Shown here: positions 1 through 8,704 of the stretch, piece after piece
Numbering within the stretch: position 1 is the first letter of the stretch
Layout: each line of letters begins with the position of its first letter
Assembly: GCA_900638155.1 (NCBI GenBank)
Contig: LR134495.1
Location: forward strand, 1,736,001-1,800,000
Direction: 5' to 3'
DNA length: 64,000 bases
From: Mannheimia haemolytica
Lineage (GTDB): Bacteria > Pseudomonadota > Gammaproteobacteria > Enterobacterales > Pasteurellaceae
Notes under the pieces: model-generated
The model's input: only the letters and a program-made list of their open reading frames with translations
The model's database searches: none
Told to the model about the DNA's origin: nothing
Translations under genes and position numbers: made by a program

Positions 1-95
1 CGTAAAATCCGCCTGTTATATTAAATATTAACAATGCATCATTTTATTTATTCAAATTACAATTATTTCCTTTTCATAAATTTAAGAGACTTACT

Positions 96-1424
96 ATGAA
101 AAACTTTTCAAAAACATTACTTGCTTCAGTGATTACACTTAGTTCAGCAGGGGCATCAGCTGCTGCATTCCAATTGGCAGAAGTTTCAACTTCAGGCTTA
201 GGAATGGCCTATGCAGGTAATGCTGCAGTTGCCGATAACGCTTCTGTGGTGGCAAGCAACCCGGCATTGATGACGTTATTTAAACAAACTGAAATTTCTG
301 CCGGTGGTGTTGTGGTTAATGCTGATGTTAATGTTGATGGCAACTTAGGCCCTTATAAAGCATCTCAAAAGAATATTATTCCAACTGCTTTAGTCCCGAA
401 TTTATATATTGTTTCACCTATCAATGACCGCTTTGCAATTGGTGGTGGCGTAAATGTAAACTATGGTATGAAGTCACACTTTGATCCTGATTTCAATGCA
501 GGTATGTACGGCGGTAATACCGAATTAAAAGTCATCAACTTTAACTTAAGCGGTGCTTATAATTTAGGCTACGGTTTTAGTGCCGGTGCGGGCTTAAATG
601 TACTTTACTCTGAAGCAGAATTTATTCGTCATTTAGGTATTGGGGGTAAAGTATTAGCAAGCAGACTAGCACCTATCGTGCCTACAGCTGCTGCCTCACT
701 GGCTCAAATGCAAAATAATACTGAAGTTGCCCGTGTTAAAGGCGATGAATGGAGCTTAGGCTGGAATACCGGTTTAATGTATGAAATCAATGAAAGAAAC
801 CGTTTAGGTGTTGCTTATCACTCTGCAGTTAATGTGAAATTTAAAGGCCAATACTCAAATGGGTTTCCAACCGCATTTAACGCTTTGTTAGCAAACCCAG
901 CTATTGCAGCTCAATCACCAATGAGCCAAGCAACCGGCGGACAAGAAATCCCGGGTCGTTTAACGCTACATCTACCGGCTTACTGGGAAATTTCAGGTTA
1001 TCACAAACTAACCGACAAATTAGCAATGCAATATAGCTATAAACGTACAGAATGGGAAAAATTCAAAGCTTTAACCGCTTATGGTGAATCTGGTAATGTT
1101 TTATTAAATAAAGAAGAAAACTACAGCGACTCTTCTCGTGTTGCATTAGGTTTCTCTTATGATGTAAACGAATCCTTAACATTGCGTACCGGCATTGCCT
1201 ATGATGAAACTGCAAGTGTAACCAGTCCGTCAATTTCTATTCCGGACACTGATCGTACTTGGTATAGTGTAGGTGCAACCTATCGCTTCACCCCAAATCT
1301 TTCAGCAGATTTAGGTTACTCGCATTTAAGAGGTTCAAAAAACCAATTTAAAGAAGGAAATGCAGTATTTAACGTGAAATCACGTGCTAACCTTTACGGT
1401 TTAAACGTAAACTACAAATTCTAA
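96..1424 (+). CDS. fadL: FadL/OmpP1-family outer membrane beta-barrel protein
   Basis: This is a 442-residue outer membrane protein of the FadL/OmpP1 family, which carries long-chain fatty acids or other hydrophobic compounds across the outer membrane. A signal peptide covers about residues 1-23 (charged start, hydrophobic core, small residues SAA at the cut). The mature start AFQLAEVSTSGLGMAYAG followed by NPAL (55-58) is the FadL hatch signature. The rest is alternating beta-strand sequence, and it ends in an aromatic residue (YKF), as barrel proteins do. It stands alone, with its own terminator. Family membership is clear, but the exact substrate is not visible. Confidence 0.93.
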   Translation: MKNFSKTLLASVITLSSAGASAAAFQLAEVSTSGLGMAYAGNAAVADNASVVASNPALMTLFKQTEISAGGVVVNADVNVDGNLGPYKASQKNIIPTALVPNLYIVSPINDRFAIGGGVNVNYGMKSHFDPDFNAGMYGGNTELKVINFNLSGAYNLGYGFSAGAGLNVLYSEAEFIRHLGIGGKVLASRLAPIVPTAAASLAQMQNNTEVARVKGDEWSLGWNTGLMYEINERNRLGVAYHSAVNVKFKGQYSNGFPTAFNALLANPAIAAQSPMSQATGGQEIPGRLTLHLPAYWEISGYHKLTDKLAMQYSYKRTEWEKFKALTAYGESGNVLLNKEENYSDSSRVALGFSYDVNESLTLRTGIAYDETASVTSPSISIPDTDRTWYSVGATYRFTPNLSADLGYSHLRGSKNQFKEGNAVFNVKSRANLYGLNVNYKF

Positions 1425-1442
1425 TTTGATGAATTAAGATTT

Positions 1443-1477
1443 AAAGAGGTGTAAAATCAATTACACCTCTTTTTTTA
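1443..1477 (+). terminator. Rho-independent terminator after fadL
   Basis: A perfect 12-base inverted repeat (AAAGAGGTGTAA at 1443-1454, complement at 1461-1472) with a 6-base loop runs into a T run ending at 1477. It lies 19 bases after the fadL stop and just before ogt. Confidence 0.9.
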
Positions 1478-1490
1478 TTGGCATAAAAAA

Positions 1491-2045
1491 ATGAAATCTC
1501 AAATTTACTACGATTACTACCCTAGCCCCATCGGGCAATTATTGCTTTTAGCCACAGAAAAAGGCTTAATTTACATTGAGCTTGGGCAAGAGCAACAAAC
1601 CACCTCGCTTGATAATTTTCTTTCTGCTCAAGTTGCAAGCGGTCAGATTTTAGAGATTTTTTGCAAAACCAAAGAGATTTTAGGCCGCTATTTTGCCGGC
1701 GAGCCATTGGATTTTCAGCAGCTGGATTTTCTTGCTCCGCAAGGCACACCATTCCAGCAATCAGTTTGGAAAATATTGCGTGAAATTCCTTACGGGCAAA
1801 CTACTACTTATGGCGAAATTGCAAATCAATTAGGCAAGCCAAATGCAATGCGAGCTGTTGGCGGTGCAGTTGGGCGAAATCCGATTTCGATTTTAGTGCC
1901 TTGCCATCGAGTCTTAGGGAAAAATCAAGCCTTAACCGGATTCGGTGGTGGCTTGCCGAATAAGCGTTTTCTATTACAGCTTGAAGGTATTGCCTATAAA
2001 GATAAAGGCATTGAATTTGTAAAACCGAAAACTAAGAAATGGTAA
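1491..2045 (+). CDS. ogt: Methylated-DNA--protein-cysteine S-methyltransferase
   Basis: This suicide DNA-repair enzyme moves alkyl groups from O6-alkylguanine to its own cysteine in the cytoplasm. The active-site motif PCHR is at residues 137-140 (Cys138), with the helix-turn-helix stretch YGEIANQLGKP upstream and the conserved RAVGGAVGRNP in between. The length of 184 residues fits Ogt rather than the larger Ada protein. The gene starts 14 bases after the fadL terminator and is followed by a palindromic repeat. Confidence 0.93.
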   Translation: MKSQIYYDYYPSPIGQLLLLATEKGLIYIELGQEQQTTSLDNFLSAQVASGQILEIFCKTKEILGRYFAGEPLDFQQLDFLAPQGTPFQQSVWKILREIPYGQTTTYGEIANQLGKPNAMRAVGGAVGRNPISILVPCHRVLGKNQALTGFGGGLPNKRFLLQLEGIAYKDKGIEFVKPKTKKW

Positions 2046-2054
2046 ATACGTTTT

Positions 2055-2123
2055 GATAGCGCAAGCGTCCACGCTTGTGCTTAGATCTTAAAATTTGGCA
2101 CAAGCGTGGACGCTTGCGCCATC
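2055..2123. repeat. Palindromic dispersed repeat, copy 1 (27-base arms)
   Basis: The left arm is 2055-2081 and the right arm 2097-2123, with a 15-base spacer. The arms are complementary except at two positions. Each arm is also a small palindrome (CAAGCGT-cc-ACGCTTG), so it can fold alone or as one long hairpin. The same arms, base for base, occur at 33545-33610 with a different spacer. It lies between ogt and arcB, which converge here. Confidence 0.85.
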
Positions 2124-2140
2124 GTAACATTTCAAATTTA

Positions 2141-3991
2141 CTAAATGTCCCCCTTGCTTCTAACATATTCCTTAGCTAATTGTAAATCCATCTGCCATTT
2201 GGAATAAATCATTTCCACCCAGTGTGCAATATGTTGCTCCCACTGCTCGCCGTTATCGGATTGAGCAAGCTGAGCGGTCTGTTGTAGCTGATCTAATCCG
2301 ACTGATGCCAACGCCCCTTTAATTTTATGAGCCTCATCTGCCGTTAATTTACGGCTTTCCGCCGAATTTGTGGTTTGCCAATCGCTTAAATAACGCTGTA
2401 AATTTGCCAAATAAGTTGGCATTAAATCCGCAAATAAATCCATATTGGCAAGCACATTCTCTTTCCCCATTACCTCAATCAATTCATTAAGAATGGTGAT
2501 GCTATAAGGTAAATTTTCAGAACCGCTCTCTACAAGCGGTTGTTTTTCTTCATTTTTTTGCAAAAAATTATCGCCAAAATACTGATTTAAACAACGCATT
2601 AATTCATCTAAAGAGAGCGGTTTGTGTAGAACATCGTCCATACCTTGTGCTTGGTATTCTTGTCGGCTTTGAATCACATTCGCAGTCAAAGCAACCAACA
2701 ACGGTAAATAGTCAATTTCCTCGTTTTCATATTGCCTTCTTAATTGCTGTGCAATCTCAAAGCCGGTGGTGTCGGGCAGTTGAATATCAAGTAAAATCAG
2801 ATCATAGCTGTTCTGTGCAAAATGTTGGTACGTTTCTTCACCACTCATTGCCACATCAACCTCACAACCAATTTTTTCCAACATTGCTCGAGCAACCACC
2901 ACATTCATTTCGATGTCTTCTACCAATAGCACCTTAAGGGAATGTTGCTGAATAGCAAATATCGGCTTGGTTTCCGTGCTTTCTGCCTGCACAGTAAGGG
3001 TAAAAGTTGAGCCTTGATTTTCTTGGCTTGCCACCACCAAATCACCGCCCATTAGCTTCGCAATGCGTTTCGAGACCGATAAGCCAATCCCGCTACCTTG
3101 CGCTTTTTTCTCTTTAGAGTTTTCCGCTTGGTAGAACATATCAAAAATTTTGCGTTGATCTTTTTCCGGAATACCGATGCCTGAATCCGTCACCGCAAAG
3201 CTAAACTGTTCTTTATCTAATTGGTAAATTTCCAGCAAAATTCGACCGCTTGCAGGGGTAAATTTCACCGCATTGCTGATCAAATTCCATAAAATTTGGC
3301 TCAAGCGTGCGTGGTCGATATAGATATACTTCGGCAAATCAGGCGGATACGTCACTTCAAAATTAATCTGCTTATTGCCCGCCATAAAATGCCCAAAATT
3401 AGCAATATCGTGAATGAGTTGTTCAAATTCCACCTCTTTTCTTACCAATTCAATTCGGCTACTATCAATTTTTTCTAAATCAATAATATCGCCAAAAATA
3501 TGAGCCAATGCAGTGGCACTCATATTGATAGTTTTTAAATATTCTTGCTGTTTTTCGGTGGTTTTATCATCTAGCAAAATTTGGCTCAAGCCGATAATTC
3601 CATTAAGGGGAGTACGAAGTTCGTGACTAATGGTCGCCATTAAAATGCTTTTATCACGGCTGTTTTTTTCTAATTTAGCGTTAAGATAGGCATCTTGTTC
3701 CCGGAGTTCTTCCAAATCTCTTACTGCTTTTTCTAATTTCAAGCGAGATATTTCAAGTTTTTCCACCAATAACGTGAAGAAATAAAGCACAAAAGGCGCA
3801 GAAATTAAACCAAAAGCGATGGAGCGTAAAATATCCACCACGACTACTCGCCCAATAAAAAGATAGGTTAAGCTACTTTGAATTAAAATTGCCGAAAGAG
3901 CGACCATAAAAAAGCCTAAAAGAGAAGCTTTTAACCGCCCTAGCTTTAATACCCAATTAATATATTTTTGGCTAAATTTTTTAACTTGCAT
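2141..3991 (-). CDS. arcB: Aerobic respiration control sensor histidine kinase ArcB (short form)
   Basis: This hybrid sensor kinase phosphorylates the response regulator ArcA when the quinone pool is reduced. The 616-residue protein has two membrane segments (about 22-48 and 50-76), a coiled linker, a dimerisation/phosphoacceptor domain with ISHELRTPLNG (His123), an HATPase domain with GSGIGLSVSKR, a receiver domain (LVEDIEMN, LLDIQLP) and a C-terminal HPt domain (DEAHKIKGAL). The E. coli protein is about 160 residues longer because of a PAS domain in the linker; none is visible here, as in Haemophilus ArcB. A GAGG ribosome-binding site precedes the ATG. Confidence 0.95.
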   Translation of the reverse strand: MQVKKFSQKYINWVLKLGRLKASLLGFFMVALSAILIQSSLTYLFIGRVVVVDILRSIAFGLISAPFVLYFFTLLVEKLEISRLKLEKAVRDLEELREQDAYLNAKLEKNSRDKSILMATISHELRTPLNGIIGLSQILLDDKTTEKQQEYLKTINMSATALAHIFGDIIDLEKIDSSRIELVRKEVEFEQLIHDIANFGHFMAGNKQINFEVTYPPDLPKYIYIDHARLSQILWNLISNAVKFTPASGRILLEIYQLDKEQFSFAVTDSGIGIPEKDQRKIFDMFYQAENSKEKKAQGSGIGLSVSKRIAKLMGGDLVVASQENQGSTFTLTVQAESTETKPIFAIQQHSLKVLLVEDIEMNVVVARAMLEKIGCEVDVAMSGEETYQHFAQNSYDLILLDIQLPDTTGFEIAQQLRRQYENEEIDYLPLLVALTANVIQSRQEYQAQGMDDVLHKPLSLDELMRCLNQYFGDNFLQKNEEKQPLVESGSENLPYSITILNELIEVMGKENVLANMDLFADLMPTYLANLQRYLSDWQTTNSAESRKLTADEAHKIKGALASVGLDQLQQTAQLAQSDNGEQWEQHIAHWVEMIYSKWQMDLQLAKEYVRSKGDI

Positions 3992-4000
3992 ACGACCTCA

Positions 4001-4031
4001 AAACAAAAAGCAGACCATCAGATCTGCTTTA
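4001..4031 (-). terminator. Terminator after the tannase-like gene
   Basis: An 8-base stem (AAAGCAGA at 4007-4014, TCTGCTTT at 4023-4030) is followed on the minus strand by a T-rich tail. It separates the hydrolase gene from arcB downstream. Confidence 0.75.
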
Positions 4032-4045
4032 TTTTACTCTATTTT

Positions 4046-5608
4046 TTACTTTTTGCCTTTGACTAGCTCATCAGCCCATTGGAATAATTCATCTACATCA
4101 TAATCACCTGAATGGGGTACATTCCACGGGGTTTCATAATTAACATTCTTGCCTGCCATTTGCAGTTTTATGGCTAAGATCGCCGAAATTGCCAGCGAGG
4201 TATCTCTATCTGCCGTTCCCACCCTAATCCGCCAATGTTCCGCAGCATTTGGGTTATCCAAATAGTGCATCGGGTTCATCCGTTTCACGATTTGCGGATC
4301 GGCTAAATAGAGATCTTTATTGGCAGAACGTTCCGCACTATAAAGCGTAAAATGGCGGTTATTTTCCGTGTCTGTGCCAAATAAATTATTCTCGCCCGAA
4401 CTTCCATTTAACGCATCAAATGCAGGTGGTGATTTCATCCGTTTATCTGAAAATACATAACCAAACCAGTCCACACTGCTGACTTTGCCTTTCTCAAATG
4501 AAAGCCAACTAATTTGTTGAAAGGCTTTTTGCTCTTCGCTATCTTGAACTAAACCTCTATAGGCTTTATTTGCAGCCGTTTTTACCACTTCAGATAAATA
4601 ATCTTTAAACGAGCCGTTGCCTTTTGGATCAAGTGTTAAAGGATTGCCTTTCTCATCAACCAAATGCAAACTGTTCAAATAAGTCGGAAAGCGTTCTGCT
4701 AATTCATTAGAAACTTTAATTTCCGCCTCATTTAACGAGCCTTCAATTTTCGGCTTTGGTTTTGAACGGTCATTAAATTCTGCTGAATTTAATCGGCTCA
4801 TATCGATTCGGCTATATTCATTGACACCATTAAATTGCCATTCATACGCCATATCCGCATTTTCAAGGTTGGTGATTGGGCAATAAGCAGAAACTGCAAA
4901 AATTTTGTCACTGGCATTCAATGCCTCCGCCTCTTTCAAATAAGGTTCATAATCGTAATGATCAGCTGAAGCTCCTAACAAAGCAGATAATGCTCCACCG
5001 GCACTGGTGCCGTTTGAGATAATTTTATTTGCATCGCCCGGCATTTTTTCATCATTAGCGTGTAGATACCGCACTGCTGATTTTAAATCAATAATGGCAG
5101 AAGGTGCTTTGCCGGTGTATTTTCCCTCTTTTTGTAGCGTGCGTCCTCTTGCCCCCACACTTGCCACCACATAGCCTTTAGATAACGCCACCAAAATCGT
5201 ACTTGGTGAACCGTCACGCCTTTTTCTATCATAACTTGCCGCTTTTGCCGGCATATAGCCCCCCACTGAATTTGGCAAGAAGATCGGGGCGGTATCCGCT
5301 TGGTAGCCATTGATTTCGCCATTATTGTAGTAAGCTTCCGGCACATACAGATTAATTGTTTGGTAATCTGGCTCAATCGGATTGTTCACATACACAATCC
5401 GCTCAAAGGCACGGAATTGGATTTTCTCGCCATTTAATTCCGTTTCAATTAAACGATAGTTTTGATCATTAAAGACTAAATCATACCCAGATTCGGTTTT
5501 ATTGAAAAAGGGCTGTGGCTCTTCAGCTGTTTTTTCCGGCGGTACAGCAAAACTCTGACTATATAGCATTGAAGAGGCAATAAGTGTAGATAAGGCTTTT
5601 AGCTTCAT
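4046..5608 (-). CDS. Secreted alpha/beta hydrolase, subtype B tannase-like
   Basis: This is a 520-residue exported esterase-type hydrolase. A Sec signal peptide spans residues 1-21 (ends SFA before VPPEK). The nucleophile elbow is GTSAGG at 200-205 (Ser202), preceded by the helix SAIIDLKSAVRYL typical of tannase-like and carboxylesterase-like enzymes. An acid candidate lies in VGTADRDTS (about 467-469), and the catalytic His is in VPHSGDYD (about 499). The long insert between nucleophile and acid resembles the lid of bacterial subtype B tannases. An AAAGGA ribosome-binding site precedes the ATG. The fold and serine-hydrolase chemistry are well supported; the substrate (gallate esters or another ester) is inference. 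Confidence 0.8.
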   Translation of the reverse strand: MKLKALSTLIASSMLYSQSFAVPPEKTAEEPQPFFNKTESGYDLVFNDQNYRLIETELNGEKIQFRAFERIVYVNNPIEPDYQTINLYVPEAYYNNGEINGYQADTAPIFLPNSVGGYMPAKAASYDRKRRDGSPSTILVALSKGYVVASVGARGRTLQKEGKYTGKAPSAIIDLKSAVRYLHANDEKMPGDANKIISNGTSAGGALSALLGASADHYDYEPYLKEAEALNASDKIFAVSAYCPITNLENADMAYEWQFNGVNEYSRIDMSRLNSAEFNDRSKPKPKIEGSLNEAEIKVSNELAERFPTYLNSLHLVDEKGNPLTLDPKGNGSFKDYLSEVVKTAANKAYRGLVQDSEEQKAFQQISWLSFEKGKVSSVDWFGYVFSDKRMKSPPAFDALNGSSGENNLFGTDTENNRHFTLYSAERSANKDLYLADPQIVKRMNPMHYLDNPNAAEHWRIRVGTADRDTSLAISAILAIKLQMAGKNVNYETPWNVPHSGDYDVDELFQWADELVKGKK

Positions 5609-5684
5609 TTTTTATCCTTTATGAAATACGAATCGGTACAACAAGCGGTCGAATTTAGCGAATATTTTACACTATATTGCTCAA

Positions 5685-5719
5685 AAATTAAGGGCGAACA
5701 TTATGTTCGCCCTTAATTT
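5685..5719 (-). terminator. Strong terminator after the EamA transporter
   Basis: A perfect 15-base stem (5685-5699 with 5705-5719) and 5-base loop, built on GGGCGAAC, is followed on the minus strand by a short T run. It lies just after the stop codon at 5732. Confidence 0.88.
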
Positions 5720-5731
5720 AGGGAAGTATAT

Positions 5732-6595
5732 TTACCGCCAGTAAAACAAGCAAATAATCGCCACAATCGCAATCGCCACGCCTAAGTAGTTCACTTTGTG
5801 GATTTTCTCTTTAAAGAAGAATGCCCCAACGAAAGTACCTAAGCAAATTACCCCTAAGTTCATTCCTGTGAAGACTAAAGTTGGGTCATCTTTCATTGCT
5901 TGGTGAGCTTGAATATAGAACAGAATATTGCCGAAGTTGAGTACACCTAATAACAAGCCGGTTAAGACACTTGGAACGTGCCATTGAGTACGTTTTAGCA
6001 GCAAATAGATAAACATAAAACAGCCTGCACCGATAAAGGCAATCGAAAGCGTAACAGGGAAAGCCGAGCCTGATTTTGCAATCTGCTTAAATAAAATATC
6101 GTTCACGCCATAGCCTACCCAAACCAGAGCAAGGCTGATAATTGCAATTTTACCGCCTTTTTCCATTCCTTGATTGCCTTTCCATAGCAAACAGCCTAAT
6201 GCCACAAAAGCCAATAACAGAGCAATTAATTTGTTTTGAGTGACCTGTTCACCAAAAATAGTGAATGCTGCCAAAATCGGCAGGAACAGTGATAAACGTT
6301 GTGCCGCATCGGTTCGGATAATGCCGGCAAACTCTAAAGCTTTTGCTTGCACTAAAAAAATAGTCGGTAATGTGATGCTTAAAATCACAAAAATGTAAGA
6401 AGTCGGATTATTAGCGATAATATCGGTAATCGACTGCCCTTGGTAATCCGGCTTCAGTAATAAAAACGTCATCGTGGTGGTGACGATATAGTTCACCGCA
6501 ATACTTTGGTCAATCCGAATACCTTTTTGGCGGGCGAATTTAATCAACACTCCTACAGTCACGCTACATAAAATAGCTAAAATAAGTTGTAACAT
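5732..6595 (-). CDS. DMT-superfamily (EamA) transporter
   Basis: This 287-residue inner membrane protein has about ten hydrophobic helices in two similar halves, the layout of EamA/DMT permeases. The first half starts MLQLILAILCSVTVGVLIK, and GALRAG-like helix caps are replaced by GIIRTDAAQRLSLFLP and GMNLGVICLGTFVGAFFFKEK, which are typical EamA helix-4 and helix-9 signatures. A clear AAGGAG ribosome-binding site precedes the ATG. The substrate cannot be predicted. It is read toward the secreted hydrolase but is separated from it by a strong terminator, so the two need not be co-transcribed. Confidence 0.82.
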   Translation of the reverse strand: MLQLILAILCSVTVGVLIKFARQKGIRIDQSIAVNYIVTTTMTFLLLKPDYQGQSITDIIANNPTSYIFVILSITLPTIFLVQAKALEFAGIIRTDAAQRLSLFLPILAAFTIFGEQVTQNKLIALLLAFVALGCLLWKGNQGMEKGGKIAIISLALVWVGYGVNDILFKQIAKSGSAFPVTLSIAFIGAGCFMFIYLLLKRTQWHVPSVLTGLLLGVLNFGNILFYIQAHQAMKDDPTLVFTGMNLGVICLGTFVGAFFFKEKIHKVNYLGVAIAIVAIICLFYWR

Positions 6596-6766
6596 TTCAT
6601 TTCTCCTTTTAAAACAAAGGCTGTATTCTATAAATATGCCTAAATTTTCGCTAGTAGCAAGCGGTTAAATTTGAAGAAAAATTTGCAAATTTTGCGAGAG
6701 ATCCGACCGCTTGCACTCAAATAGTGCTAAAATTTTGTCATCTTCAATTTCAATACTTAACATAAA

Positions 6767-7516
6767 ATGGAAAAACGCTTTGAGATTAATGAACAGGGTC
6801 TCAGCATTCGCTGTAAACTGTTTTATGAAAAAGAATTGCAGCAGATCGAGAATGTAGTGATTGTGTTGCACGGCTTTGGTTCGTCTAAAGATCTGAAATC
6901 GAATACCAAATTTGGGGAACGGCTTAGCTCAAAATATAAAGGCTACGCTGCCCTTGCCTTTGATTTCCCTTGCCACGGTGATGATGCCCGTAAAAAACTC
7001 TCGGTTGAGGAATCCATTATTTATCTGCAACTGGTGATTGATTATGCCAAAACCAGCCTGAATGTTAAAAATCTGTATGCCTACGGCACTAGTTTTGGTG
7101 GTTATTTAACCTTGAAATATCTGGCGGAAAAAGGCAATCCGTTTCGGAAAATTGCCTTGCGGGCACCTGCGGTACAAATCTACCATTCGTTAATGAACCG
7201 CTTGTCAGAAGAGGAACGGCAAAAACTTGCCAAAGGGCGAGAAATTTTGTGGGGGTTTGATCGCCAGATGAAAATCAGCCAAGCCTTTTTTGATGAGCTA
7301 ACCGATATTACCCAAAACGATTATTTGGATTATGCCGAGCAAATGTTAATTCTGCACGGCACGGAAGATGAAATGGTCTCATTAAGCACTTCACAACAAT
7401 TTGCCGATAATAACGTGATTGAACTGCTCCCGATTGAAGGAGCGGATCACGCCTTTTCTAACCCTAAATTAATGGATATCGCTATCGGCAAAATCGTGGA
7501 GTTTTTCGCCCCATAA
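6767..7516 (+). CDS. Alpha/beta hydrolase (serine esterase-like)
   Basis: This is a 249-residue cytoplasmic alpha/beta hydrolase with a complete triad: nucleophile Ser109 in GTSFGG (107-112), acid Asp201 in LHGTEDEMV, and His228 in EGADHAFS. An oxyanion-hole motif VIVLHGFGSS sits at 31-40. No signal peptide is present. It is divergent from the EamA gene and ends one base before the convergent YeaK-like gene. No strong ribosome-binding site is visible before the ATG. The substrate is unknown; acyl-ester or peptide-ester hydrolysis is the family expectation. Confidence 0.8.
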   Translation: MEKRFEINEQGLSIRCKLFYEKELQQIENVVIVLHGFGSSKDLKSNTKFGERLSSKYKGYAALAFDFPCHGDDARKKLSVEESIIYLQLVIDYAKTSLNVKNLYAYGTSFGGYLTLKYLAEKGNPFRKIALRAPAVQIYHSLMNRLSEEERQKLAKGREILWGFDRQMKISQAFFDELTDITQNDYLDYAEQMLILHGTEDEMVSLSTSQQFADNNVIELLPIEGADHAFSNPKLMDIAIGKIVEFFAP

Positions 7517-7517
7517 C

Positions 7518-8003
7518 CTAGCTTTTGGCGAATTGAATCAACACAGGATTAACTATCCGCTGATAATCTTCCGTATTTAGAATAATCGAACGTTCCAATG
7601 TGCCTGCATTGAAAGCTAATTCATCATAACGCTCGAATAAACTTGGCTCAGCCACCAATAGTAAATCGGGGTGAAAGCTAAACGGCGGAATTGCCCCAAA
7701 TACACAATCGGTCAATTCTGCCACCTCCGCCGGACTGGCAAGTGAGGCTCTTAGCCCACCAAGATGCTCTGCAATTTTTGTTAAATCCGCTTGGTAATCG
7801 GCAGGTAATATAGCAAGCACCGCTTGCTTTACCCCATTGCCTTTTACCTTGCACACTAAGGCTTTCGCCCCTTGCCCGATTTCTGTTCCTCGAATTTTCG
7901 CCACTTCTTCCGATTTCCCGGCAGAAGAATGCTCTACCACACGATAGCGAGCTTGGTGCGAATCTAACAATGCCGTAAGTTGGTGGAAAGTTTGTTCTGA
8001 CAT
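7518..8003 (-). CDS. YbaK/EbsC-family aminoacyl-tRNA deacylase (YeaK-like)
   Basis: This is a 161-residue single-domain protein of the YbaK/prolyl-tRNA-synthetase-associated fold, which removes mischarged amino acids from tRNA in the cytoplasm. The conserved lysine region GAKALVCKVKG lies near residues 45-55, the glycine-rich turn LGGLRASLASPAEV near 82-95 and FGAIPPF near 103-109. The second ATG (8003) is chosen over 8006 because the AAGGAG site is too close to the first. The sequence resembles E. coli YeaK more than YbaK or ProX, so the edited amino acid is uncertain. Confidence 0.78.
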   Translation of the reverse strand: MSEQTFHQLTALLDSHQARYRVVEHSSAGKSEEVAKIRGTEIGQGAKALVCKVKGNGVKQAVLAILPADYQADLTKIAEHLGGLRASLASPAEVAELTDCVFGAIPPFSFHPDLLLVAEPSLFERYDELAFNAGTLERSIILNTEDYQRIVNPVLIQFAKS

Positions 8004-8066
8004 CATTTCTCCTTAATGATACACAAGCGGTCGTTTTTAATAAAAAATTGGCAATTCAGCCGAATT

Positions 8067-8612
8067 TTAACGCCCAAACATTTTTTCAGGATTTTCCGGC
8101 TGCTCAACCAAAATTAGAATAGACGCATCTCCGCCCCACTCTTTCGGAGCTTGGTGCAACGCCATTATTTTGGGGTGCTGAACCAACCAGCGTGGAATTT
8201 GATCTTTGAGCGTACGAGTACCAAAGCCGGTCATCACGCTGGCACAATATACCTTTTCCCGCTCACAGGCTAAAATCAACGCAGCCAACTCTTTCTTCGC
8301 TTTTTCTCGGCTTAAACCATGCAAGTCTAAAAACAGCTCGGGTTGGAAATCGCCTCGCCGTAATTGTTTGAGAATATAAGGATCAACATCTTCTCGCAGA
8401 TATTTCACTTTTTCATTTTCTTCTTTCAGCAAAGGCTCATATTCATCAGAGAAATAAAATTCTGTATCAGCTTTTTCTTTTAACTCTCGCAATTCTTGCA
8501 ATTTCTTGCGAGGTTCCGCTTTCGGCACAAAGGTATTTTGTGTCAGCTTTTTCGTGCCTTTTGCTGCCTCTCTGAATAACGCAAATTCATCGTCTAATAA
8601 CGTATCATTCAT
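8067..8612 (-). CDS. smrB: Smr-domain endonuclease SmrB (ribosome rescue factor)
   Basis: This 181-residue protein has a C-terminal Smr domain. SmrB cleaves mRNA at collided ribosomes. The signature LDLHGLSREKAKKEL and the MTGFGTRTLK loop are present, after a basic N-terminal extension. An upstream in-frame ATG at 8633 exists but has no ribosome-binding site, whereas AAGGAAAAG lies just before 8612; E. coli SmrB (183 residues) has about the same length. It is divergent from prmB, a neighbour pair that is conserved in other gamma-proteobacteria. Confidence 0.88.
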   Translation of the reverse strand: MNDTLLDDEFALFREAAKGTKKLTQNTFVPKAEPRKKLQELRELKEKADTEFYFSDEYEPLLKEENEKVKYLREDVDPYILKQLRRGDFQPELFLDLHGLSREKAKKELAALILACEREKVYCASVMTGFGTRTLKDQIPRWLVQHPKIMALHQAPKEWGGDASILILVEQPENPEKMFGR

Positions 8613-8704
8613 TATCTTTTCCTTCTTATTCATTTTTACATTCTAACACAAAGCAAAATGTGGTATAACACAGCCATTTTAACAATACGAAAAAAGGCAC
8701 GCCA

